NCBI GenBank assembly: GCA_019241495.1
Contig: JAFAWZ010000093.1
Coordinates: 1 to 20,154, forward strand
Reading direction: 5' to 3'
DNA length: 20,154 nt
From: Acidimicrobiales bacterium
Lineage (GTDB): Bacteria; Actinomycetota; Acidimicrobiia; Acidimicrobiales; Palsa-688
The notes beneath the pieces were generated by a model. It did no database searches. It saw only the letters and a program-made list of their open reading frames with translations, and was not told the origin of the DNA. The translations under genes and the position numbers were made by a program. Shown here piece by piece: positions 7,054-14,713 of this stretch. How positions within the stretch are numbered: position 1 is the stretch's first letter; each line of letters opens with the position of its first letter.

Positions 7054-8184
7054 ATGAGACGGACTGCGTCGGGTGTGTTGATGGCGGTACTGGCCGGGGC
7101 GACCCTTGCCGGGTGCAGCTCCCAGGCCAAGGCGCCCACCGCCGCCCCCCAGGTGACCGACCGGCTGGGCGTGGCCTACGACACTGCCACTGCGTCGGTC
7201 GCGACGCTCAACGGGGCGGGAGCGAACTCCATCGACCCGTTCTTCGAGAAGGTCTTCTACGACTACCACTCGGCCAACTCCAAGACCACCGTGAACTACT
7301 CCCCTGCAGGCAGCAGCGTCGGCGCCAAGGACATCGAACAAGGCACCGTCGACTTCGCCGACAGCGAGATCCCCTTGGCCTCCACCGATCTGGCCGCCGC
7401 CACAGGTGGGGCCATCCTGCAGATACCGGTCGACCTCGGGGGGGTGGCCATCAGTTACAACCTCCCGGGTGTCAGCGGCGGCCTGAAGTTGGATGGCCCC
7501 ATCCTCGCGGCCATCTTCGACGGCGCCATCACCAAATGGAACGATCCGCGCATCGCGGCGGTGTCGGGCGCCACGAGCCTCCCGGACATTCCCGTCGTGC
7601 CGGTGCACCGGGCTGATTCCTCTGGCCCAGGCTGGGATCTCGATTCCTATCTCCTGAAGACAGCTCCGGCTTGGGGAGCCAAGACAGGAGCCTCCAACCC
7701 GTCCAAGACCTGGCCACTCACCAACGTCGGGCTGGGTGAGCAGCTGAACACCGGTGTGGCCAACTACGTCCATCAGACCGCCGGAGCCATCGGTTACGTG
7801 GAGTACGGCTATGCCTTGCAGGCCGGCTTCACCAACAGCGCCCTCAAGAACCAGTCCGGAGCCTTCGTCAGCCCCTCCCTGGCCTCCATCGCTGCGGCAG
7901 GGACGCAGGCCAGCGGACTGTCGGCCACCAACTTCTCGATCATCGATGAGCCGGGCGCGGGGACCTATCCCCTGGCCAACTTCAGCTGGACCCTCGTCTA
8001 CCAGAAGCAGGCGGACCGGGCCAAAGGCCTCGCTCTGGGCAAGCTCATCGACTACGTGACCACGACCGGGCAACGCCAAGCCGGACCCCTCGGGTATGCC
8101 CCGCTGCCGGCTGCGGTGGCGTCCCTTGCCGCCAGCACCCTCCAGCAGCTGCAGACGGCGACGGGCGCCCCACTGTTCCAGTGA
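7054..8184 (+). CDS. pstS: phosphate ABC transporter substrate-binding lipoprotein PstS
   Basis: This 376-residue lipoprotein binds phosphate outside the membrane and delivers it to the Pst permease. A signal peptide ends in LAGC with the lipidated Cys at residue 21. The mature part follows the PstS family: LNGAGANSIDPFFEKVFYDYH near the start, NYSPAGSSVGAKDIEQGTVDFADSE in two pieces, an IPVDLGGVAISYNLPG region, IFDGAITKWNDPRIAA, and VPVHRADSSGPGWDLDSYL in the phosphate-binding area. The C-terminal part has AIGYVEYGYA and PLANFSWTLVY. It begins the operon and overlaps pstCA by four bases (GTGA). Expression is probably induced by phosphate starvation, but no clear Pho box was found. Confidence 0.96.
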   Translation: MRRTASGVLMAVLAGATLAGCSSQAKAPTAAPQVTDRLGVAYDTATASVATLNGAGANSIDPFFEKVFYDYHSANSKTTVNYSPAGSSVGAKDIEQGTVDFADSEIPLASTDLAAATGGAILQIPVDLGGVAISYNLPGVSGGLKLDGPILAAIFDGAITKWNDPRIAAVSGATSLPDIPVVPVHRADSSGPGWDLDSYLLKTAPAWGAKTGASNPSKTWPLTNVGLGEQLNTGVANYVHQTAGAIGYVEYGYALQAGFTNSALKNQSGAFVSPSLASIAAAGTQASGLSATNFSIIDEPGAGTYPLANFSWTLVYQKQADRAKGLALGKLIDYVTTTGQRQAGPLGYAPLPAAVASLAASTLQQLQTATGAPLFQ

Positions 8185-10025
8185 CGGGGTGGCTGGTGCG
8201 ACCGCGCCGGCCGGTGCGCGCCTACTCCGTGTTGTGCTGGACGGCTGTGGGCCTCTTCGCCGCTGTGCTGGCCGCCGTCGCCGTCACCATCGGCGCAGAG
8301 TCCGCCCGGGCATGGGCACACGCCGGGCTCGGGTTCCTCTGGTCAGGAACGTGGAACCCGGCGAGGGACCATTACGGCGGCGGTCTGCTGGTCGTGGGGA
8401 CGGTGGTGACAACGGGATGCGCCATGCTGCTCGCCGTGCCGATCGGCCTCGGCATCGCGGTCTATCTGGCGGAGCTGTCGCCCCGATGGTTGTCGGCACC
8501 GGTGTCTGCCGCCATCGACCTGCTGGCCGCAGTTCCGAGCATCGTGGTGGGGCTGTGGGCCCTTCTCGTGGTGTCGCCGTTCTTCGCCAGAGACGTCGAG
8601 CCGACCTTGGCCCGGACCCCGGGACTGCGGAGCGTCTTTGCCGGACCGGCCTATGGACCCGGAATCCTCCTGGCCGCCGTCGTTCTCACCATCATGGTGC
8701 TCCCAACCGTGGTGGCGCTGAGCCGCAACGCCCTCCAGGCGGTGAGCGGAGCCGAACGCGAAGCGGCGCGCGCTTTGGGCGCCACTCCATGGCAAGTCGT
8801 GCGCACCGCCGTCCTCCCGGCGGCCCGGCCGGGTATTGCGGGAGCGGTCACCCTCGCGGTCGGCCGAGCCCTGGGCGAAAGCATTGCCGTGGCCATGGTC
8901 ATCGGCAACCGACCCGGCCTGCCGAGGAGCCTGCTCCAGCCGGGAGCCACCCTGGGATCGGCGATCGTCAACCAGTTCGGGGAGGCGAGCCCCGGCCTGG
9001 GCGAGAGCTCCGTCGTCGCCCTGGCGGCCGTCCTGCTCGCCCTGACGGTGGCGGTCAACGCAGCCGGTATAGGCCTCCTGGGGCGAGGCGGCCCGCCTGG
9101 GCGGCCGGCGCCCGGTCCCCCCCGCCGCCTGGCGGAGTCTCCGGGCGCGGTTGGCCCTGCAGGTGCGGGCCCGACCGGCTTGGTGCTCCTGGCCGACCCC
9201 ATCGACGCCGCTACCCGCTCCCTGCCCCGCCGGCGGTGGGCGAGCCGGGTCATGTACAACCTGTGCGCGGCGTGCGTCATCGCCGGGGCGGCTCCTCTGG
9301 TCGCCTTGCTCTACTACACGATCGCACGAGGCCACGGCGCCCTGTCGCTCGGGTTCCTCACCCAGGCGCCGAGGCCGGCCGGGATACCCGGTGGCGGCAT
9401 TGCGACTGCCATTAGTGGTTCGGCGAAGATCGTAGGTCTAGGCTTGGTGATGGCTGTACCCGTCGGGCTGCTCAGCGCTTTGTTCCTCTATGACCGGCGC
9501 GGGAAGGCGGCCGGGACTATCCGTTTCGGGGCCGACGTCCTGACCGGCGTTCCATCGATAGTCCTCGGCATATTCGCCTACGGCGTGCTGGTCCGGCCCT
9601 TCCATCATTCCTCGACGGTGGCCGCCGGTTTCGCGTTGGCGGTGCTGATGGTCCCGATCATGATCGGGGGCAACGAGGAGGCGTTGCGCGCCGTGCCCGA
9701 GGATCTTTTCGAAGCCGGCCTGGCGCTCGGGGCCCGCCGGGCCAGGGTGGCCGGCCGGATCGTCGTGCGCGAAGCCCTGGCCCGGCTGGTTACGGCCAAC
9801 CTCCTGGCCGCGTCGCGCGGGGTGGGCGAGACCGCTCCCCTGCTCTTCACTGTGGCCGCGCCCAGCGCCGCTCTCACCCTGCTCATCTTCGATCGGGGTC
9901 CCCAGGCGTTCGCGTCCGCCCAGCAAACGGCGTGGGCCTGCGCATTGGTGCTTCTTGCCGCCGTGCTGGCCCTCGGTGCCACAGCCCGCGCCGTCGCCTG
10001 GCGCCTGACTCGCCACCAACGTTGA
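8181..10025 (+). CDS. pstCA: fused phosphate permease PstC-PstA
   Basis: This single 614-residue polypeptide contains both membrane subunits of the phosphate ABC importer, which are normally separate proteins of about 300 residues each. The PstC half (about 1-300) has hydrophobic segments near 17-38, 68-96, 107-133, 160-180, 220-242 and 277-300, with an EAA loop at 192-219 (EREAARALGATPW). A Gly/Pro-rich linker (about 301-340) leads to the PstA half, with hydrophobic segments near 360-382, 414-437, 455-472, 480-497, 555-570 and 584-605 and a second EAA loop at 507-533 (DLFEAGLALGARRA). No stop or alternative frame interrupts the junction, so this is a genuine in-frame fusion. The GTG start overlaps pstS (GTGA), and the stop overlaps the TTG of pstB (TTGA). 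Confidence 0.93.
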   Translation: MTGWLVRPRRPVRAYSVLCWTAVGLFAAVLAAVAVTIGAESARAWAHAGLGFLWSGTWNPARDHYGGGLLVVGTVVTTGCAMLLAVPIGLGIAVYLAELSPRWLSAPVSAAIDLLAAVPSIVVGLWALLVVSPFFARDVEPTLARTPGLRSVFAGPAYGPGILLAAVVLTIMVLPTVVALSRNALQAVSGAEREAARALGATPWQVVRTAVLPAARPGIAGAVTLAVGRALGESIAVAMVIGNRPGLPRSLLQPGATLGSAIVNQFGEASPGLGESSVVALAAVLLALTVAVNAAGIGLLGRGGPPGRPAPGPPRRLAESPGAVGPAGAGPTGLVLLADPIDAATRSLPRRRWASRVMYNLCAACVIAGAAPLVALLYYTIARGHGALSLGFLTQAPRPAGIPGGGIATAISGSAKIVGLGLVMAVPVGLLSALFLYDRRGKAAGTIRFGADVLTGVPSIVLGIFAYGVLVRPFHHSSTVAAGFALAVLMVPIMIGGNEEALRAVPEDLFEAGLALGARRARVAGRIVVREALARLVTANLLAASRGVGETAPLLFTVAAPSAALTLLIFDRGPQAFASAQQTAWACALVLLAAVLALGATARAVAWRLTRHQR

Positions 10026-10789
10026 CGGCCGTCACCCTCGACGACGTCAGCGTTACCTTCGGGGCGCATCACGCGGTACGCCACGTAACGCTGCGCTTGC
10101 AACGAAGCCGGGTCACCGCCCTCATCGGGCCGTCCGGATGCGGGAAGACCACCGTGCTGCGGGCCATAAACCGGATGCACGAGCAAAGCGGCGCGATTGT
10201 CACGGGGACGGTGCGGCTCGGCGACGTGGACATCTACGGGCCCGGAATAGCCGCAGAACACGTCCGCAGCCGGATCGGAATGGTCTTCCAGCGACCGAAT
10301 CCCTTCCCCAGCATGAGCATCTTCGACAACACGGTCGCTGGCCTGCGCCTGGCCGGGATCCGCAACAAACGCCTGCTCCGGGAGGCGGCCGAGCAGGCGC
10401 TGCATCACGCCGCGCTGTGGGACGTCGTCAAGGACCGGCTCGACCAACCGGCCATCCGGTTGTCCGGCGGCCAGCAGCAGCGGCTCTGCATCGCCCGGGC
10501 CTTGGCCGTGCAGCCAGAGGTGCTCTTGATGGACGAGCCGTGCTCCGCGCTCGACCCCATCGCCACGGCCAAGGTCGAGGACCTGATCAGCCGGCTCGTT
10601 CCCGACGTGACCGTCGTGCTGGTGACGCACAACATGTTCCAGGCGACCCGGGTCTCACACGACGTCGCGGTGTTCCTCCTCGACGAGGACCGGGTCGGGG
10701 AGCTGGTGGAGGCAGGCCCCATCGAGAAGGTGTTCAGCTCACCTGCCGACCCCCGCACCCGGGACTACTTGAGCGGCCACATCGGCTGA
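10022..10789 (+). CDS. pstB: phosphate ABC transporter ATP-binding protein PstB
   Basis: This 255-residue ATPase energises phosphate import. The Walker A motif GPSGCGKTT is at residues 36-44, the Q-loop is in GMVFQRPNPFP, the signature is LSGGQQQR and Walker B is VLLMDEPCSALDP; the switch histidine is in LVTHNM. Family-specific features are INRMHE after Walker A and SSPADPRTRDYLSGHIG at the C-terminus. The TTG at 10022 is chosen because it overlaps the pstCA stop as TTGA, and the family sequence (VTLDDVSVTFG) begins right after it. An ATG at 9932 would add 30 unrelated residues read out of frame inside pstCA. There is no ribosome binding site, so translation probably depends on coupling. It ends the operon, 14 nt from the convergent cyclase gene. 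Confidence 0.95.
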   Translation: MTAVTLDDVSVTFGAHHAVRHVTLRLQRSRVTALIGPSGCGKTTVLRAINRMHEQSGAIVTGTVRLGDVDIYGPGIAAEHVRSRIGMVFQRPNPFPSMSIFDNTVAGLRLAGIRNKRLLREAAEQALHHAALWDVVKDRLDQPAIRLSGGQQQRLCIARALAVQPEVLLMDEPCSALDPIATAKVEDLISRLVPDVTVVLVTHNMFQATRVSHDVAVFLLDEDRVGELVEAGPIEKVFSSPADPRTRDYLSGHIG

Positions 10790-10803
10790 TCGGAATCATC
10801 GAG

Positions 10804-11763
10804 TCACTTGATGGCCAGGGCGTTGGCCGGTGAACCGACGCCCCCGGGGGCATGGATGGGCGTGCTCGTGAGCAGCATCTGGTAGATGCCGTCGCCGGCG
10901 CAGTCGGCCGCCAGGTCCTCTGTCCACCACAGCTCACCGAGGGCCATGCCGAACTGGGCGATCAGAACACGATGCAGGAACTCGGTCGGGCCGCCGCTGC
11001 GGTCGACAGGGAAGGCCTCCACCGCCCCGCTGTCCGAAACCACCGCGCTCACGTGGGCGTTCCACAGGTAGCGGCACATCTCCTCTCCCTGGTCGATGCC
11101 CGGCATGGCCCCCGCCCGAGCCGCTTCCGCCCGCTCACCGGCCGGCAAACCCCGGTACCAGGCCGAGAATCCGGTGTGGATGATCAAAATGTCCCCGGCC
11201 GCCAGCTCGACGGCTGAACGGCGCCGGGCCGCCTCGAGGTCCTCGACCGAGAAGGCGATGCGGGTCCCGGGGTGGTAGTCCCGGCCGGCCGCCTCGAAGG
11301 TGCGCACCATGTCGAGCAGGACCGCTCGTCCCGCGATCCCCCGCCTGGCCCAGTGCTCGATGCCGTTGCGCCGGCCGTGGGCAACGTCGTCTTCGGTAGC
11401 GCCGTTGTAGAACACGCCCGGGCCATAGCCGACGTGGCCGAGGGAGTCCCACTGGCTCGAGGCCTGGGGGAAGAAGTTGTCGTACACGTCGTCGAAGCTC
11501 AGTGCCCCTGGGGCGTGAACGACGGTGCGCCGGGGCACGCCACGGCTCGCAAACAGGGCGGGAGCGAACCCGTCGATTGGAGCGTCCAAAGGGAAGCAGG
11601 CGCCGCGCTTCACGAGCGAGACCGCATGGCGCACCCGTTCGGGGGTGAGCAGGTTGAACAGGCCGACATTGTCGTCCTCGCCGAAGATCCCCCACGCGCT
11701 CCGGCCGCCCTCAGGCGCGGAAGGGAGCTGGTCGTAGTCCGGCAGTTCCGATGGTACGGGCAC
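10804..11763 (-). CDS. cyclase-family (kynurenine formamidase-like) metal-dependent hydrolase
   Basis: This 319-residue protein belongs to the cyclase/KynB-like family (PF04199), metal enzymes that hydrolyse amides or lactones. The metal-site region reads SSQWDSLGH (about 102-110), a variant of the family H-x-G-T-H-x-D pattern found in the longer subgroup (WGIFGEDDNVGLFNLLTPE near the N-terminus). Also seen are GRAVLLDMVR, AGDILIIHTGFSAWY and the C-terminal SPANALAIK. The GTG at 11763 is preferred: AAGGAG (minus strand, 11769-11774) lies 5 nt before it, whereas an upstream in-frame start at 11802 has no such site. It is divergent from the hydratase and BKACE genes and may act in the same degradation route, which is inference. 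Confidence 0.85.
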   Translation of the reverse strand: MPVPSELPDYDQLPSAPEGGRSAWGIFGEDDNVGLFNLLTPERVRHAVSLVKRGACFPLDAPIDGFAPALFASRGVPRRTVVHAPGALSFDDVYDNFFPQASSQWDSLGHVGYGPGVFYNGATEDDVAHGRRNGIEHWARRGIAGRAVLLDMVRTFEAAGRDYHPGTRIAFSVEDLEAARRRSAVELAAGDILIIHTGFSAWYRGLPAGERAEAARAGAMPGIDQGEEMCRYLWNAHVSAVVSDSGAVEAFPVDRSGGPTEFLHRVLIAQFGMALGELWWTEDLAADCAGDGIYQMLLTSTPIHAPGGVGSPANALAIK

Positions 11764-11805
11764 GGATTCTCCTTGTCGGAATAATGGGCTGCGAGGGGCC
11801 AAAGC

Positions 11806-11811
11806 TATAGT
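11806..11811 (+). promoter_or_regulatory. candidate -10 box for the hydratase-BKACE operon
   Basis: TATAGT is a near-consensus -10 in the 74-nt divergent gap. It is followed by AGGGGG (11828-11833) and the GTG start at 11838. No good -35 is seen at 16-18 nt. Confidence 0.4.
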
Positions 11812-11837
11812 CGGTTCCCGCCCAGAAAGGGGGTTCT

Positions 11838-12332
11838 GTGACGATCGAGAGATTCCCGGTGGAAGAGGGAGCGATCATGTTGTTCGCCCGCGCCATCGGC
11901 GACCCCAACCCGGTGTACTCGGATGTGGGGAAGGCCCGTGATACCGAGGTCGGGGGGATCATCGCCCCGCCGACGTTCGTGCAGTCGAGCGCCCAGTTCG
12001 ATCCCGACTACCACCTGCGCCCCAAGCTGGGCCAACCGTGGTCTGGTTCGGGCCGCAACCCGACCGGCGTGGTACGCGAATCTGGTGGCGGTCCCTCCCT
12101 GACCCGCGGGCTGCACGCCGAACAGGAGTTCACCTATCACCGCCCGCTCCGGCCCGGAGACGTTCTACAGGCCACGACCGAGCCCGGCAAGGAGTGGGAG
12201 AGGCAGGGGCGATCGGGCAAGCTTGTCTTCCGCGAGAGGATCACGGAGTACCGCGACCAGGCGGGTGAGCTGGTGGTAACGGCCCGCAGCGTAGGCGTGC
12301 AGACCGAGCGCCCGGTTACCGAGGAGAGCTGA
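11838..12332 (+). CDS. FAS1-like / MaoC N-terminal type hot-dog hydratase subunit
   Basis: This 164-residue protein resembles the MaoC_dehydrat_N (FAS1-like dehydratase) hot-dog domain, as in mycobacterial HadA/HadC-type subunits. These pair with a catalytic MaoC subunit to hydrate or dehydrate acyl thioesters. Visible features are an N-terminal FPVEEGAIMLFARAIGDPNPVYSD, then a GGIIAPPTFVQ loop, and LHAEQEFTYHRPLRPGDVLQA before the last strands (FRERITEYRDQAGELVVTARS). The GTG start has a close AGGGGG 4 nt upstream. It overlaps the next gene by one base (TGATG), supporting a heterodimer made in equal amounts. The hydratase-2 motif sits in the partner, so this subunit is probably structural or substrate-binding. 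Confidence 0.85.
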   Translation: MTIERFPVEEGAIMLFARAIGDPNPVYSDVGKARDTEVGGIIAPPTFVQSSAQFDPDYHLRPKLGQPWSGSGRNPTGVVRESGGGPSLTRGLHAEQEFTYHRPLRPGDVLQATTEPGKEWERQGRSGKLVFRERITEYRDQAGELVVTARSVGVQTERPVTEES

Positions 12333-12754
12333 TGGCCCTTCAAGCGAGCCGGTTGGCCGTCGGCGATCGGCAGGAAGCCGTCCTCGTAGACGACCTGACC
12401 CGGACCCAGATAGTTCAGTACGCGGGAGCGTCGGGCGACTACAACCCCCTTCACAGCGACGAGATCTTTGCCACCAAGGTCGCCGGCTACCCCTCGGTGT
12501 TCGCCCACGGCATGCTCACGATGGGCATGACCGGCCGGCTCCTGACCGACTGGGTCGGCGACGGACGGCTTCTCCGCTACGGTGCCCGCTTCGTGAAGCA
12601 GGTCTGGCCCGGCGACACGCTCACGGCCACCGCCGAGATCACCGGGCTACGAAGCGCCGACGGAATGCCCGTGGCCGACATCAAGGTCGAGACCCGCAAT
12701 CAGGAAGGGGACATCGTCCTGACCGGTACGGCCAGCGCCCGCCTCGATCCCTGA
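12332..12754 (+). CDS. MaoC-family (R)-hydratase subunit
   Basis: This 140-residue hot-dog protein carries the hydratase-2 motif. YAGASGDYNPLHSDE followed by AGYPSVFAHGMLTMG supplies the catalytic Asp and His. It probably catalyses reversible hydration of a 2-enoyl thioester to the (R)-3-hydroxy form, together with the upstream subunit. The C-terminal half (VKQVWPGDTLTATAEITG) completes the fold. GAGGAG lies 5 nt before the ATG, inside the preceding gene. The gene order, catalytic subunit second, matches the hadA-hadB arrangement of mycobacteria, but its neighbours suggest catabolism rather than mycolic acid synthesis. Confidence 0.9.
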   Translation: MALQASRLAVGDRQEAVLVDDLTRTQIVQYAGASGDYNPLHSDEIFATKVAGYPSVFAHGMLTMGMTGRLLTDWVGDGRLLRYGARFVKQVWPGDTLTATAEITGLRSADGMPVADIKVETRNQEGDIVLTGTASARLDP

Positions 12755-12761
12755 GGTCGTG

Positions 12762-13634
12762 ATGCGAGGCAGCCCTGTGATCATCGAGGCGGCCATCAAC
12801 GGGGCCACCAGCAAAGAACGCAACCACCACGTCCCGCGCCTGCCAGAGGAGATCGCAGCCGACGCCCTGGCCTGCATCGAGACGGGCGCGGCGATCATTC
12901 ACAACCACATCGACCGCTTCAATATCAGCGAAGCGGAGGCCGCCGACCGGTATCTGGAGGGCTGGCGACCCGTGTTGGCCGCCCGGCCCGACGCCTTGGT
13001 CTACCCGACCATCCACTTCGGCCCCCCGATGAGCTACGAGCATCTCGTACCGCTGGCCCGAAGCGGCCTCCTGCGCCTAGGGCTCACCGATCCCGGTTCG
13101 GTGAACCTGGGGGGAGCCGGTCCGGATGGGATCCCCCGGCGCGGGATGGTCTATGCCAACTCCTTCGACACGATCAGGCGGGCCTTCGAGATCCACCACG
13201 AATATGGGCTCGGCCCGAGCCTGGCCATCTACGAACCGGGATTCCTCCGCACCGCGCTGGCGTGGTGGAGGGCGGGGCAGCTCCCCGCCGGCGCCATGGT
13301 CAAGCTCTACTTCTCTACCGAGCGGGGCCTGCTCGGCGCGCCGTTCGGGCTGCCGCCCACCGCCCGCGGCCTGGCCGCCTATCTCGAGCTGCTCGAGGGA
13401 TGTGATCTCCCCTGGGCCGTCTCGGTAGTGGGTGGCGACGTGACTTCTACCGAAGTGGCCCGGGCGGCCCTGGATGCCGGCGGCCACCTGCACCTCGGCC
13501 TCGAGTTCTACTGGGGGCCCGACACCCCGACCAACGCCGAGCTGGTCGCCCGGGCCGTGGGGTTGTGCCGAGAGGCGGGCCGCCCGGTAGCGAGCCCGGA
13601 CGAGGCGGCCGGGATACTGCGGCTGCCCCGCTGA
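12762..13634 (+). CDS. BKACE family (3-keto-5-aminohexanoate cleavage type) lyase
   Basis: This protein of about 290 residues belongs to the BKACE family. These zinc enzymes cleave a beta-keto acid with acetyl-CoA to give acetoacetate and a new acyl-CoA. Characteristic segments are VIIEAAINGATSKERN at the start, the metal-binding IIHNHID (His-x-His near residue 48), a PTIHFG strand, MVYANSFDTIR, and a C-terminal LHLGLEFYWGPDTPTNAELV. The last differs from the more usual GLEDN. The ATG at 12762 is chosen because GAGG sits 5 nt before it; the in-frame GTG at 12759 would be too close. The in vivo beta-keto acid is unknown, since the family has many substrates. Placement after two enoyl hydratase subunits suggests a short acyl chain route. 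Confidence 0.92.
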   Translation: MRGSPVIIEAAINGATSKERNHHVPRLPEEIAADALACIETGAAIIHNHIDRFNISEAEAADRYLEGWRPVLAARPDALVYPTIHFGPPMSYEHLVPLARSGLLRLGLTDPGSVNLGGAGPDGIPRRGMVYANSFDTIRRAFEIHHEYGLGPSLAIYEPGFLRTALAWWRAGQLPAGAMVKLYFSTERGLLGAPFGLPPTARGLAAYLELLEGCDLPWAVSVVGGDVTSTEVARAALDAGGHLHLGLEFYWGPDTPTNAELVARAVGLCREAGRPVASPDEAAGILRLPR

Positions 13635-13663
13635 GGGCGAGAAGCTCGGCGCAGGCACTCAGC
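13630..13663. terminator. weak inverted repeat between convergent genes
   Basis: GCTGAG (13630-13635) and CTCAGC (13658-13663) are complementary across 22 nt. They include the stop codons of the BKACE gene and of the convergent membrane protein gene. There is no T-run, so function as a bidirectional terminator is uncertain. Confidence 0.2.
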
Positions 13664-14713
13664 TGGGTAGGCCCACGGCAAGGGACGCGGCCACGGCCGG
13701 CTTGCGCAGCTTCCAGATGAACGCGTCGTAGAAGAAGTGCACCGCCCCGATGGTCAGCGCCCCTACCACCAGCACCGGATCAGGCGCCAGCCGGTAGAGC
13801 AGGACGAACGCGGCGGTGGCGGCGGCGCCGTAGACGACGAAGAACCAGGCCCGCCCCCCAGGCCGGCGGGCCATTCCCCCGAGCGGGCCGGGGTGGACCG
13901 CCTCGGAGCCCACCGACCGGCCCACCAGCACGAAGTACTCGATCGAGTGAGAGGCGACGAACCCCATCACCGCGGCCACCGGGTCGACCATCGCCCAAAC
14001 GAACAACCCGGCTGTCGATCCCACATAGACCCACTTGCCCGCGTTCTTCCCGACGGGGCGGCCCGATCCCAGTTCACCCGAGAGCCACCGGGCCGTCAGG
14101 TAGGCGGCCGCCGCGCCCGCCAGAGCCACACCGACAGTGGCCTCTGGACCGAGGCTGGCGAGGATGCGGGCCGCGTCGGCGCCCACGGTCCCGCTCGAAA
14201 GGCGTTCGAGGGCTCCGTGAAGCCGCCCGCTGGCCGCGCACCACAGGAGGGGCACCAGAAACCAGGCGACGAGCATGAGTCGCTCCAGCGGACCCAGGCC
14301 GTCCCCGGCCTTGCGCCCATAGATGCGTACGATCCCGTAGCGCTGCATGAGGATGTGCTCCGCGTTCCACAATCCCCCGACGACCGCGACGCTGTCATGC
14401 TCAAGTGGGTTGCCACCACGATCACCGCCACGGCGGCCGCCGGGGCCCAGAGGAAGAGCCGCTTGTGCGAGGCCAGGCGCCACGGGCTGGCATAAACCAA
14501 CGGGAAGGTCAGCGGCTGGTGAACGAACGACAGGAACATCACGCCGGCGAACAGAGCGCGCAGGCTGGCGGGGTGACTCTCGATCAGGTGGCCGGCCAGG
14601 GCGAAGGGCACCCAGCTCGTGGCCAGCGCCGCGTCGGCCCAGGGGCCGAGCATCCAACCCGACGGCGCGGTCGCGACCCGGTCGGCCCGGGCAGCACCAA
14701 CCATGGTGACCAT
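13659..14713 (-). pseudogene. polytopic membrane protein gene with one-base frameshift
   Basis: Two frames together make one protein of about 351 residues. The first 108 codons (from the ATG at 14713, ending THLSMTA at 14390) are continued in another frame by VAVVGGLWNAEHILMQRYG and about 225 further residues to the stop at 13659. One base appears to be missing near 14386-14392, in a repetitive GTCGCGGTCGTCGGGG stretch. Both halves are hydrophobic, with about 8-10 membrane segments and histidine-containing motifs (FVHQPL, WNAEHILMQRYG, SHSIEYFVLVG, GAVHFFYDAFIWKLRKP). These could bind metal or a pigment, but I cannot assign a family. The start overlaps the previous gene as TGATG. It may be a sequencing error, a real lesion or programmed frameshifting; no classical slippery heptamer is evident. 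Confidence 0.7.

Noticed and set aside
9932..10021. Upstream ATG extension of pstB
   Set aside because: It would add 30 Arg/Pro-rich residues from the pstCA coding sequence in another frame. The TTG overlapping the pstCA stop matches the family N-terminus.
11764..11802. Upstream in-frame start for the cyclase-family gene
   Set aside because: The GTG at 11763 has AAGGAG at ideal spacing, while the extra residues (MAPRSPLFRQGES) are translated across that site.
13737..14495. 252-codon plus-strand ORF opposite the membrane protein gene
   Set aside because: It is charged and Gly/Arg/His-rich with no domain features, typical of an antisense frame in GC-rich DNA. The minus-strand frames carry clear hydrophobic segments.
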